Assembly (NCBI GenBank): GCA_002349055.1 | Contig: DECD01000019.1 | Location: forward strand, 41,375 to 79,433 | Direction of reading: 5' to 3' | Origin: Bacteroidales bacterium UBA2939 | GTDB lineage: Bacteria; Bacteroidota; Bacteroidia; Bacteroidales; P3 | Length of the DNA stretch: 38,059 nucleotides | Shown: one piece after another, positions 14,039-21,637 of the stretch | Layout: each line of letters begins with the position of its first letter | Numbering within the stretch: the stretch's first letter is position 1 | The notes under the pieces: model-generated | What the model saw: only the letters and a program-made list of their open reading frames with translations | Database searches by the model: none | What the model was told of the DNA's origin: nothing | Translations under genes and position numbers: made by a program

Positions 14039-15847
14039 TTAAAACATGGGGATGTCTCCTGCGATGGAAGGGGCATACTCCTGGGTGTTGGAGTGCCAGA
14101 TGCGGAGGAAGGATTTTGAGACGTTGGGGAGGTATTCGCCGGGGGTGATGTGCCACTGGATGGAGTCGGAGACGTGGCGGCGCAGGGGTTCGGGGTCGTC
14201 GATGCCTTCGGCGGTGGGGAGCAGGCGCCAGCAGAAGCCTTCGCAGCGGAAGCTGTTGGGATAGAGGTCCTTGAGACGGTCGTAGGCGAACTGGGAGAAG
14301 TAGACGGGACGGCGGAAGGCGTTGTCGTTCATCACCTGTATCACCTTGCGGAAGCCCGAGACGTTGATGTTATAGACATCCATATCAGGACGCTGGTTTT
14401 CAACATATTTCAGATACCAGAGGGGGAAGGTGTCGTTGTCGCCATAGGTGAAGAGGATGGCGCCGTGGTCGCAGCTCTGGAGGTGCGCCATGCTGATGTC
14501 GTGGACGGAATGGCAGTCGTGGCGGTCATGGTCGTTCCAGTTGCCGACAGCCAGTGTCAAGGGTGCTAACAACAGCAGCCAGCGCCATCGGCGAAGGTTG
14601 ATTCTGGCGGCGCCGATGCCAATCCAGATGGCGAAGGCATAGAAAGAAAGCACATAGGCGTAGTCGCGTTCGCGAGGCTCGTAGCAGGGATGGTTGAGGT
14701 AGAGGTTGAGGATGATGCCGCCAAAGAGGAAGAGCAGCAGCACAGCATGGAAGTCGCCCCGACGGCGACGGCGGTGGCACCACAATCCCCACAAGCCCAG
14801 CAAGAAGGGAAGCACGAAAATTGAAAATTGAAAATTTAAAATTGAAAACTTCCGCGACTCTGGTTGATAGGCTAGGTTCTCGCGGCCGATGAAGTTGTAC
14901 ATCAGGTAGCGGCAGTACATGTAGCCGAACTGGTAGGTGAACCAGTATTTCACGTTGCCCCAGAAGGTTGGGCTGTCGCCACCCCAGTCGGCCCAGTGGT
15001 CGGCATCGCGGTCGCGCCACATGCGGGGGTAGAGAGGCGCTTTGGCATATTGGTCGCGCGAGAAATATTTCTTAAAGTCCTCGTAGGTGGCGGGGTTGCC
15101 CTCGTTGATGGGCGGGTTGGCGGCGGCGCGGATGGGGATGATGGCGTAGGGGGTGAGGCCGAGGAGGAAGAAGAGGGTGGCGAAGGCTATTATTTTAAGG
15201 AGTGGAAAGGAGTGAGAAGGAGTGAAAGGGAGTGAAAGGACGTTAGCTTTTTGTCTGGTGTTGCGGATGAATATCCACAGGAGGAAGGGGGCGACCAAGA
15301 GGGTCATGAGGTGGACGCAGACACCCAGGCCCAGCAGGAGGGCGATAACCAAAAGGAGGCGGTTGTTGCCGTTTTGCTCCCACCGCAGCATGAGCCACAC
15401 GGCGAGTGCACAGAAGAGCATGGCCATGCTGTAGACCTCGCTCTCGACAGCCGAGAACCAGGCAGTGTCGCAGAAGAGATAACACAACGCTCCTACCGCA
15501 GCGGAAAGGTGAGAGGTGAAAGGTGAGAGGTGAAAGGTGCTACGCTGCAACAGTAGAAGGATTGTCTTGTACAATAGCATTACCGTTAGGGCGGCGCAGA
15601 GGACAGAGAAGAAGTTGCTCATCGGAGCCACCAGCATGGGGTTGCCGAAGGAGAGGAGCATGAAACAATGGGAAACGAGCTGATAGAAAGGGGCTCCGGG
15701 CGGGTGGCCCACCTGGAGGCCATAGCCCGTGGCGATGAACTCGCCGCAATCCCACCAACTAACCGAGCGGTCCATGGTGAGGAGGTAGACGACCAAGGAA
15801 AAGATAAATATAAGGAGTGAAGGGGAGTGAAAAGGAGTTTTTTTCAT
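14039..15847 (-). CDS. DUF2723 membrane glycosyltransferase (GT-C type)
   Basis: I place the start at the ATG 15845-15847 (MKKTPFHSP), giving 602 aa; an upstream in-frame Met would run through the LptE-like gene. The protein has many membrane segments. Its N-terminus carries the DUF2723 signature: MDRSVSWWDCGEFI with the acidic DCGEF at 33-37, and GHPPGAPFY (47-55). DUF2723 proteins resemble protein O-mannosyltransferases and are expected to transfer sugars from lipid carriers on the periplasmic side. Many family members are considerably longer, so this is a short form. Three stretches look inserted, because simple tandem repeats encode them: about 102-115 (FHLSPFTSHL), 204-218 (LPFTPSHSFPLL) and 333-344 (KFSILNFQFSIF). 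The gene follows the LptE-like gene after 1 nt, so the two are probably cotranscribed. Confidence 0.85.
   Translation of the reverse strand: MKKTPFHSPSLLIFIFSLVVYLLTMDRSVSWWDCGEFIATGYGLQVGHPPGAPFYQLVSHCFMLLSFGNPMLVAPMSNFFSVLCAALTVMLLYKTILLLLQRSTFHLSPFTSHLSAAVGALCYLFCDTAWFSAVESEVYSMAMLFCALAVWLMLRWEQNGNNRLLLVIALLLGLGVCVHLMTLLVAPFLLWIFIRNTRQKANVLSLPFTPSHSFPLLKIIAFATLFFLLGLTPYAIIPIRAAANPPINEGNPATYEDFKKYFSRDQYAKAPLYPRMWRDRDADHWADWGGDSPTFWGNVKYWFTYQFGYMYCRYLMYNFIGRENLAYQPESRKFSILNFQFSIFVLPFLLGLWGLWCHRRRRRGDFHAVLLLFLFGGIILNLYLNHPCYEPRERDYAYVLSFYAFAIWIGIGAARINLRRWRWLLLLAPLTLAVGNWNDHDRHDCHSVHDISMAHLQSCDHGAILFTYGDNDTFPLWYLKYVENQRPDMDVYNINVSGFRKVIQVMNDNAFRRPVYFSQFAYDRLKDLYPNSFRCEGFCWRLLPTAEGIDDPEPLRRHVSDSIQWHITPGEYLPNVSKSFLRIWHSNTQEYAPSIAGDIPMF
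14818..14851. repeat. 7-bp AAAATTG tandem repeat inside the DUF2723 gene
   Basis: About four to five units of AAAATTG with one change occur in frame and encode KFSILNFQFSIF. The same word is found between genes at 28152-28183, 30110-30129 and 35812-35853. Confidence 0.8.
15199..15241. repeat. 10-bp GGAGTGAAA tandem repeat inside the DUF2723 gene
   Basis: GGAGTG (or GGA) starts at 15199, 15209, 15219, 15229 and 15239, an exact 10-bp period. It encodes LPFTPSHSFPLL. A related three-unit copy with the same period overlaps the start of the same gene at 15814-15838. Confidence 0.8.
15505..15541. repeat. 7-bp AGGTGAR tandem repeat inside the DUF2723 gene
   Basis: Five units alternate AGGTGAG and AGGTGAA with a 7-bp period. 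They encode STFHLSPFTSHL on the minus strand. Confidence 0.75.
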
Positions 15848-15848
15848 T

Positions 15849-16439
15849 TTACCAATTAACGACAGCTTTGTTGAAGACGTCCTCGCATAGCTCGGTAACG
15901 ATTTCGCCCACCAGTGTGTTCTCGACCATAGAGAAGTCGAGCGAAGCAGAATAGTCGCGGTAGCGCGAGAACTGCTGCTCGAAGTTGGCCTCGGGGTCAA
16001 TGTTGTTGGTGAAACGCACCTTGATGGTGACGGTGAGGCGGTTCATGGAGACCTCGTCGCTGGCGGAGAGGGCCGCGGCACGGGTGTCGTAGCCGACAAT
16101 CTCGCCCTCGACATGGAGGTCGCCGCCCTCGTTGCTCATTACGTCGAGGGGTGTCTGGCTGCTGAACATCTGCATCAGCTCGTCGGTGAGTTTCTGACTG
16201 AGCTGCGGGTTGACGGTGGCGGCATAGTTGGGGAAAGTGGCCACAGAAATGGTCTTGGCCCCGGGCGGGATGGAGGCACCGGTGAAGGAGTAGCCACCGC
16301 TGCAGGATTGCAGGAGTGCAAGAAGTGCAAGGAGTACCATGGAGTGCAGGACAAATGTTCTTCTTGTACTATTGTCTTGCACTCCCTTGCGCTCCCTTGC
16401 ACTCCTCCCTTCTCCTTTAATAATCTCTCGAGTCTTCAT
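15849..16439 (-). CDS. lptE: LptE-family LPS assembly lipoprotein
   Basis: This 196-aa lipoprotein has a signal segment VLLALLALLQSC with lipobox Cys46, followed by SGGYSFTGASIPPGAKTISVATFPN, the typical opening of Bacteroidota LptE-like proteins (a curli/TolB-like fold with SQKLTDELMQMF). LptE partners the LptD barrel that inserts LPS in the outer membrane. The N-terminus is odd. Residues about 8-30 are encoded by repeats of the type GGAGTGCAAG, lengthening the region before the hydrophobic core. Met34 would leave a signal without positive charges, so the long start is preferred. The start lies inside the preceding 56-aa ORF, suggesting translational coupling. It is followed after 1 nt by the DUF2723 gene. 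Confidence 0.8.
   Translation of the reverse strand: MKTREIIKGEGRSARERKGVQDNSTRRTFVLHSMVLLALLALLQSCSGGYSFTGASIPPGAKTISVATFPNYAATVNPQLSQKLTDELMQMFSSQTPLDVMSNEGGDLHVEGEIVGYDTRAAALSASDEVSMNRLTVTIKVRFTNNIDPEANFEQQFSRYRDYSASLDFSMVENTLVGEIVTELCEDVFNKAVVNW
16305..16412. repeat. GGAGTGCAAG-type repeats in the LptE signal region
   Basis: Units GGATTGCA, GGAGTGCA, GAAGTGCA, GGAGTACC and GGAGTGCA lie at 8-10 bp spacing from 16305. On the other side of the signal core, the complement TTGCACTCCC repeats with period 10 at about 16375-16406. Both sets lie in the coding sequence. Confidence 0.7.
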
Positions 16440-16587
16440 CGATGCGTTGTTCGTCTTCGAGTTGCCACAGCAGGAAGCCTGTCTCCTGCTGGATATAGTT
16501 CAGCACTGATATCTTGGTCATCAGGTCGGGCACGGCGGCCACCTCGCTGATAAGTGCATCGATTTTTTCTTTGAATTTCAGGTCCAT
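16417..16587 (-). CDS. Small 56-aa acidic protein upstream of lptE
   Basis: An ATG at 16585-16587 opens a 56-codon frame beginning MDLKFKEKIDALISEV and ending EDSRDY, with its stop at 16417-16419. It is acidic and predicted to be helical, with the central phrase LMTKISVLNYIQQETGFLLW. It has no signal peptide. The lptE start codon lies within its last codons, as in coupled gene pairs. I do not recognise the family. The coherent amino-acid composition and the overlap argue that it is real. Confidence 0.6.
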   Translation of the reverse strand: MDLKFKEKIDALISEVAAVPDLMTKISVLNYIQQETGFLLWQLEDEQRIDEDSRDY

Positions 16588-16610
16588 AGTTTTCTTTTCG
16601 TTATGTGGTT

Positions 16611-16650
16611 ATAACGTGATTGCGTTATTATGCGTTATTATCCGTTTATT
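16611..16650. repeat. 10-bp TGCGTTATTA tandem repeat
   Basis: ATAACGTGAT, TGCGTTATTA, TGCGTTATTA and TCCGTTTATT follow each other at 10 bp. The third unit overlaps the end of the arginase-family gene, whose last codons (RING, stop) it supplies. Confidence 0.7.
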
Positions 16651-17816
16651 CTATTATAATAGTGCCACCAGAGCTCGGGAATCTCGTTGTCCATAGCACG
16701 CTGGTAGTCGGCATAGCTACACGGGATGAGGGTGTGGCGCTGGTAGCGCTCGCGGCGTTCCTGGTCGTTGCAGGGCACCTCCATCCACCAGCGGTCGCTC
16801 TTGAGGCTCTTGTAGAAGACGATGTCGAGGCCGTGCTCGCGCATCTCCACGGTGAAGCGTTTGTAGGACTGCTTGTCGCGGTGGGGGAAGTCGTTCTGAC
16901 GGTAGTAGAAGCCCTCGATGAAGTGCCACACGGCATGGGCCAGCATGTGGGCCGTCTGACCGTCGCGGTCGTGGCGCGGGTTCATCTCGAAGAGGCCGAA
17001 AGTGGAGGTCTTGTCGCTCATGCCGGCGAAGCGTGCCAGCTGGCAGAGCTGCTCGCCGTAGAAGCCGTGGGGCGAGGGGTTGGCGTTGGCCGGGGCGTCG
17101 CTCTGGCGCACGGCGCTGATGTCGACGGCCACCACGTCGCTATAGCGCACCAGGGGCTCGGCACCCACCATCGACGACTGCACCTCGCCGAGGCGTTTGG
17201 TGCTGAATTTCAGATCGTCCATGAGGTCAATCATCTCCTGGCCGACGAAGTAGGTCTGATAGCCCACGTTGACATAGTCGAAGAGGTAGTTGGGCTGCTG
17301 GAGGATGATATGCTGGAGGTAGTTGTTCGAGTTAATCTCGTCGCCGCCGTCGAGGTTGAAGCGCGAGTCGACAGAGCAGATGTTGATGACGCGTCCAAGG
17401 ACTTCGTAAGCCTTGTAGATGGGGAAGACGAGGTCGTCGCTGCCGCCAAGGATGATGACTGTAGTGCCGTTTTCTATCAGTTGATGCAGGGCCTCGATGA
17501 GGGCGAAATAGGTGTCGCGTTTCTCGGCACCGGCGGCGATGTTGCCCAGGTCGACGATGTCGGTGTCGGCGTGGGGCTTGGCCAATCGGTAGAGGCGGTG
17601 ACGGATAAGGTCGGGTGCGGCGGCGCAACCGGGGTTGTCCTCCGACCCGCGATCCTCCTTCACGCCCATTAGCGCCAGGCGTGCGTTCTTCCAGTCGGGG
17701 AAGGCGCCGGGGGCGGTGAAGGCAGCGATGTTGTCGCCCAGCATGGGGTGGAACTCGCGGCTCTGGAAATCCACGATGGCGGTGTCGACAGGTTCAAAAT
17801 AGGTGCTCAGTTCCAT
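16638..17816 (-). CDS. Arginase/formimidoylglutamase-family protein, probable pseudoenzyme
   Basis: The 392-aa protein follows the ureohydrolase fold order but lacks its metal ligands. Where active enzymes have GGDHS there is GGSDD (124-128). Where they have DAHxD there is SVDSRFNLD (148-156). Where they have DxD there is DISA (232-235). The rest is well conserved with a Bacteroidota branch annotated as formimidoylglutamase: NYLFDYVNVGYQTYF, SAVRQSDAPANANPSPHGFYGEQ. I infer that it does not hydrolyse formimidoylglutamate or arginine and may be structural or regulatory. It is a separate gene upstream of the small ORF/lptE group on the same strand, and divergent from the C69 dipeptidase gene across about 160 bp. 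Confidence 0.8.
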   Translation of the reverse strand: MELSTYFEPVDTAIVDFQSREFHPMLGDNIAAFTAPGAFPDWKNARLALMGVKEDRGSEDNPGCAAAPDLIRHRLYRLAKPHADTDIVDLGNIAAGAEKRDTYFALIEALHQLIENGTTVIILGGSDDLVFPIYKAYEVLGRVINICSVDSRFNLDGGDEINSNNYLQHIILQQPNYLFDYVNVGYQTYFVGQEMIDLMDDLKFSTKRLGEVQSSMVGAEPLVRYSDVVAVDISAVRQSDAPANANPSPHGFYGEQLCQLARFAGMSDKTSTFGLFEMNPRHDRDGQTAHMLAHAVWHFIEGFYYRQNDFPHRDKQSYKRFTVEMREHGLDIVFYKSLKSDRWWMEVPCNDQERRERYQRHTLIPCSYADYQRAMDNEIPELWWHYYNRING

Positions 17817-17919
17817 GTTCTTTCATTAAACTTAACCCTCTTATAACGCAGACACTCCTTTTTTATTGTGTCTTGTCGGGTGTGAAAATCTTTTTTCCTC
17901 CCATATCAAAAATATTTTG

Positions 17920-17927
17920 TACTTTTG
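17920..17927 (+). promoter_or_regulatory. -7 box of the C69 dipeptidase gene
   Basis: TACTTTTG fits TAnnTTTG and lies about 50 nt before the start codon. No good TTTG is present at -33; only a T-rich run lies there. Confidence 0.55.
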
Positions 17928-17976
17928 CACTTTGTAATTGTTCGGAAAAAATCAAAATAATAAAACAATAACACCT

Positions 17977-19734
17977 ATGAAATTCAACCGTATCATTGTC
18001 GCAGGGCTGCTGAGTGCAGCGATGCTCGCCGGCTCTGTCGCCGAGGCCTGCACCAATTTCCTCTTCACCAAAGGCGCCACCAAGGACGGCAGCACCATGA
18101 TTACCTATGCCGCCGACAGCCACACCCTCTATGGCGAACTCTACTATCGCCGTGCCGCCGACTATCCCGCCGGCACGATGTTCCAGGTCATCGACTGGGA
18201 CAGCGGCATGCCGCTGATTCAGATTCCGCAGGTGGCTCACACCTACAGCGTGGTGGGCAACATGAACGAGTGGCAGCTGGCCATCGGCGAGACCACCTAT
18301 GGCGGCCGCGAGGAGCTGGCCAACGAGATTGAGGGCGGCATCGACTACGGTTCGCTCATCTACCTCACCCTCCAGCGTGCCAAGAACGCCCGCGAGGCCA
18401 TCGCCGTCCTCGCCGGTTTCCTAAAGGACTATCCCTACCACAGCGAGGGAGAGAGCTTCTCCATCTGCGACCCCAATGAAGTGTGGATTTTCGAGCTCAT
18501 CGGCAAACGTTCTGCTCCCGTCAAGGCCGACCTCGCCAAGAAGCTGAAATACAAATACACCGACGGTGCCGTGTGGGTGGCCCGCCGCATCCCCGACGGC
18601 TATGTGTGCGGCCATGCCAACCAGGCCCGCATCACCCAGTTCCCCCAGGAGGGCAAATGGAACAATGCCAAGGGCAAAGGTCTCCACAAAGCCATCAGCA
18701 GCCTCCATCTCGACTACCTCTACGAGCCTGAGGTGGAATGCGTCTACAGCGCCGACGTCATCACCTTCGCCCGCGCTTGCGGCTGGTACGACGGCACGAA
18801 TGCCGACTTCTCCTTCGTCGACACCTATGCTCCTCTGACCTTCAGCGGCCTCCGTGGCTGCGATGCCCGTGTCTATGCCATGTTCAACCGCGTGGCCAGC
18901 GGCATGCAGCGCTACGAAGCCTACGCCATGGGCGACAAGAACGCCGAGCGCATGCCCTTGTGGGTGAAACCCGACCATCAGGTCGACGTCCACGAGGTGA
19001 TGAACCTGATGCGTGACCACTACGAGGGCACCGCTATGGACATGACCAAAGACCTCGGCGCCGGTCCCTTCCAGTGCCCCTACCGCTGGCGTCCCATGGG
19101 CTTTGAGGTCGATGGCAAGAAGTACATCCACGAGCGCGCCACCTCGACCCAGCAGACCGGCTTCTCGTTTGTGGCCCAGTGCCGCGGCTGGCTGCCTGCC
19201 AAAGTCGGCGGCATCATTTGGTTCGGTGTCGACGACACTTACTCGACCGTCTACTGCCCCATGTACTGTGGCATTACCGAGATTCCCCTCTGCTTCCGTC
19301 AGGGCAACGGCGACATGCTCACCTACAGCGAGACCGCAGCCTTCTGGCTCTTCAACCGCGTCACCAACTTCGTCTACAGCCGCTACAGCGACATGATTAA
19401 AGATCTCCAGAAGGTGCAGAACCGCCTCGAGACCACCTATATCTCCGACGTGCAGAAATTCGATGCCCGCATCAAGGACCTCAGCGGCGACGCCCTCACC
19501 CACCAGCTCAACGACTTCTGCTCGCGCCAATCGAGCAAGATGATGATGGAGTGGACCGAACTGGACCGCTACCTCCTCGTCAAATACATGGACGGCAACA
19601 TCAAGAAAGAAAAAGACGGCAAATTTGAGCGCACTGCCTCCGGTATGGCCGCCTTCCCCATGCAGCTGCCCTACCGCGCCGAGTGGAACCGCATGATTGT
19701 CAACGACCACGGCGATGTCATCCGCGAAAAATAG
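17977..19734 (+). CDS. Secreted C69-family dipeptidase
   Basis: I place the start at ATG 17977 (MKFNRIIVAG), 13 codons inside the longest frame, because it gives a clean signal peptide. The result is 585 aa. The signal runs to about residue 24 (MLAGSVAEA) and is followed at once by CTNFLFTKGATKDGSTMITYAADSH. In C69 (PepD-like, Ntn-hydrolase) enzymes the N-terminal Cys freed by processing is the nucleophile, here Cys25. Other family landmarks are VVGNMNEWQLAIGETTYGGRE and FSICDPNEVWIFELIG. The enzyme should cleave dipeptides in the periplasm or outside the cell. It is a single gene with its own promoter box and a strong terminator (19759-19791). Confidence 0.92.
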   Translation: MKFNRIIVAGLLSAAMLAGSVAEACTNFLFTKGATKDGSTMITYAADSHTLYGELYYRRAADYPAGTMFQVIDWDSGMPLIQIPQVAHTYSVVGNMNEWQLAIGETTYGGREELANEIEGGIDYGSLIYLTLQRAKNAREAIAVLAGFLKDYPYHSEGESFSICDPNEVWIFELIGKRSAPVKADLAKKLKYKYTDGAVWVARRIPDGYVCGHANQARITQFPQEGKWNNAKGKGLHKAISSLHLDYLYEPEVECVYSADVITFARACGWYDGTNADFSFVDTYAPLTFSGLRGCDARVYAMFNRVASGMQRYEAYAMGDKNAERMPLWVKPDHQVDVHEVMNLMRDHYEGTAMDMTKDLGAGPFQCPYRWRPMGFEVDGKKYIHERATSTQQTGFSFVAQCRGWLPAKVGGIIWFGVDDTYSTVYCPMYCGITEIPLCFRQGNGDMLTYSETAAFWLFNRVTNFVYSRYSDMIKDLQKVQNRLETTYISDVQKFDARIKDLSGDALTHQLNDFCSRQSSKMMMEWTELDRYLLVKYMDGNIKKEKDGKFERTASGMAAFPMQLPYRAEWNRMIVNDHGDVIREK

Positions 19735-19758
19735 CCCGTCGGTTTGACCCCTTAATGA

Positions 19759-19791
19759 AGAGACGCAGCGTGCTGCGTCTCTTTCTTTTTT
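19759..19791 (+). terminator. Rho-independent terminator of the C69 dipeptidase gene
   Basis: AGAGACGCAGC (19759-19769) pairs perfectly with GCTGCGTCTCT (19772-19782) around GT, and is followed by a T-rich tract. Confidence 0.92.
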
Positions 19792-19876
19792 CCTAAAAAA
19801 TGTTAAAAGTTACACCCCTCTTGTAGAGATTTGACAAAAAAACTGTTATATATGTAAGTAGACAGGCTCGAATGAT

Positions 19877-20371
19877 ATGGCAACCGACACTAACCGATAC
19901 TCCGACTTCGACCGTCTGATGCAGCGCCACAAGGGGCTCATCCGACGCCTCTGTTGGTGGCAGGCTTCAGGCCACCGCGAGGAATGCGAAGACCTCATGC
20001 AAGACTGCCTCGCCGACCTCTGGCACTACCGCCACACCCTACGCCCCGATGCCAACGAAAAACAAGAACGCCTATGGGTCAAGTACCACTGCCGTAGCGT
20101 CTTCTCGCATCGCAACGCACGCCCGACCATCGAGACCACCACGCTCGACGAAGCCCGCACCGTGGCAGAAGAGAACATAGACACCCGCAGCCTGATAGCC
20201 GAACTGGCCACCACCCTCAGCGACAGCGAACACCGCGTCCTCGACCTCATATTGAACGGCTTCTCGACAGCCGAGATAGCAGAACTCCTCGGCGTCAAAG
20301 CCGCCACCATTAGCCAGACACGCTATCGCATAATAGAAAAAATGAAAAAGCAAACAGATAACGCCTTATGA
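19877..20371 (+). CDS. ECF-type RNA polymerase sigma factor
   Basis: This 164-aa sigma-70 family protein has region 2 at about 10-70 (FDRLMQRHKGLIRRLCWW, EECEDLMQDCLADLWHYR) and region 4 at about 110-158 (LSDSEHRVLDLILNGFSTAEIAELLGVKAATISQTRYRIIEKMKK). It opens a four-gene plus-strand cluster. Its stop overlaps the next start as ATGA (20368-20371). The gene after an ECF factor normally encodes its anti-sigma, and the 95-aa membrane protein fits. No promoter of the primary consensus was found upstream, so it may drive its own transcription from a different motif. Confidence 0.9.
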   Translation: MATDTNRYSDFDRLMQRHKGLIRRLCWWQASGHREECEDLMQDCLADLWHYRHTLRPDANEKQERLWVKYHCRSVFSHRNARPTIETTTLDEARTVAEENIDTRSLIAELATTLSDSEHRVLDLILNGFSTAEIAELLGVKAATISQTRYRIIEKMKKQTDNAL

Positions 20372-20655
20372 ACGAACAACAACTGGAACAGCTCCTGCGC
20401 GACGAGACCCGTCGCCGCCGCCACGAAGACGACGAACACCTGCGCGACCTCGGCGCCGACCTCACGGCCGACCTGCCGTCGTGGGCCTTGCGCCGCCGCA
20501 TCGCCGGGACCCTTCTGTCGGTCGGCCTCCTGATAGCCATTCCCATGGCCTACAGTGCCCTGCTGCCCGATGTCGACGGCCAATCCATCGTGGCTTGCAA
20601 CCTCCACGGAGAGGAAGAAGCCGTCCTTCTATGCGCCAACAAACTTTTAACCTAA
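20368..20655 (+). CDS. Small single-pass membrane protein, candidate anti-sigma factor
   Basis: This 95-aa protein has a charged cytoplasmic N-terminus (EQLLRDETRRRRHEDDEHLRDLGADL), one membrane helix at about 46-64 and a short outer tail containing two Cys. It overlaps the sigma gene by ATGA. I see no HxxxCxxC zinc anti-sigma motif, so the anti-sigma role rests on position and topology. Confidence 0.65.
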   Translation: MNEQQLEQLLRDETRRRRHEDDEHLRDLGADLTADLPSWALRRRIAGTLLSVGLLIAIPMAYSALLPDVDGQSIVACNLHGEEEAVLLCANKLLT

Positions 20656-20661
20656 AATATT

Positions 20662-21105
20662 ATGAAACGTCTATGGATCATCACCGCCGCTCTGCTGGCC
20701 GTGGCACTCGTCGGCATCACCGCCTGGCATTTCTGGCCAACCTGCGACCCCAATGTCAGCGCCCTCTACCGGCAGTATGAGCACCAGCCGGGTGTCCGCG
20801 TGGGTTTCGTCGAAGGCTTTGCCTTCAACGACAGCGTCCGCGTCGACGTGGTCACCGTCGAGGCCCTCGACTCCACCGGCTGGCAGTGGATGGAGGGCGA
20901 GTTCGACTTCCCGCCACTCGACGAACGCCGCCAACAACTTCTCGCACAAGGAGAAGACATCATGCAAAGCTGGCCGCTTGACGATGGCAAAAGCATTGCT
21001 TTCCTCTCGCGTCAACAGCAGGCACTCTGCATCGTCCAAACCTGCGACGACCGCCAGTTTGAAGCCGTATTTATGTATCACCTCGAAAAACTCGGAAACC
21101 AATGA
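20662..21105 (+). CDS. Hypothetical membrane-anchored protein of the sigma-factor cluster
   Basis: This 147-aa protein has an N-terminal hydrophobic helix (LWIITAALLAVALVGITAW, about 4-22) and an outer domain of about 120 residues. The domain has the phrase RVGFVEGFAFNDSVRVDVVTVEALDSTGWQWM and three Cys. It starts 6 nt after the previous gene and overlaps the next by ATGA (21102-21105). The family is not recognised. It could be a signal-input or effector protein of the sigma system. Confidence 0.7.
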   Translation: MKRLWIITAALLAVALVGITAWHFWPTCDPNVSALYRQYEHQPGVRVGFVEGFAFNDSVRVDVVTVEALDSTGWQWMEGEFDFPPLDERRQQLLAQGEDIMQSWPLDDGKSIAFLSRQQQALCIVQTCDDRQFEAVFMYHLEKLGNQ

Positions 21106-21629
21106 AACATATATCAATCTTTCTCATCTCAAGCCTTTTCGTTTGCAGCTTACTCGCTTCGTGCGACTCATCGAGCCATATCGCACGTTCGCGTCCCATG
21201 GGGCCCACCGACGACAGTCCGCAGCTAGCCACTAGTCAACGTTCCGACACCGTGAAGAACCGTCATGCCGACCCCACCATACAGATTCCCGGCAACGAAA
21301 GCAGCACGGTTCCCAACGCCTTTGCCTCGGGGGCAGTCAGCTACATCGTCGACGACCAGTCGTTCACTGGCGAGGTGCGTACCGACGAAGACCTCACTAC
21401 GCTATACCTCAAACTATTAGATTATGCCAAGCTTGGGCATAGCGTCTGCATCGCAGCCCCCAACAGCAGCTGCCTCGGTGCCAAAGGCGAGAGCGTCAAC
21501 TTCTCCTCCACCAGCGAGCGCGCCGTCACCGAGTGGGCCACTAAAATGATAAAGAGAGGATACTCGGTCACCATCGATTACAACAAGAGCACCCGCACCT
21601 ACAACTGTACTGCGTACAAGCCAAAATAA
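21102..21629 (+). CDS. Hypothetical lipoprotein of the sigma-factor cluster
   Basis: This 175-aa protein has a lipoprotein signal (FLISSLFVCSLLASC, lipobox Cys near 21), a Ser/Thr/Pro-rich linker to about residue 75 and a small alpha/beta C-terminal domain. The C-terminal domain (SFTGEVRTDEDLTTLYLKLLDYAKLGHSV, then VTIDYNKSTRTYNCTAYKP) looks ferredoxin-like, though that is a guess. It ends 8 bp before the convergent ZIP transporter gene. Confidence 0.7.
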   Translation: MKHISIFLISSLFVCSLLASCDSSSHIARSRPMGPTDDSPQLATSQRSDTVKNRHADPTIQIPGNESSTVPNAFASGAVSYIVDDQSFTGEVRTDEDLTTLYLKLLDYAKLGHSVCIAAPNSSCLGAKGESVNFSSTSERAVTEWATKMIKRGYSVTIDYNKSTRTYNCTAYKPK

Positions 21630-21637
21630 ACAGTTCG

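Noticed and set aside
14029..14042. TTAACA/TGTTAA inverted repeat as a terminator for the DUF2723 gene.
   Set aside because: The stem is short, AT-rich and includes the stop codon, and no T-tract follows on the minus strand.
19830..19860. TTGACA near the ECF sigma gene as a promoter.
   Set aside because: No matching -7 or -10 element lies at the right distance for either the Bacteroidota or the classic consensus.
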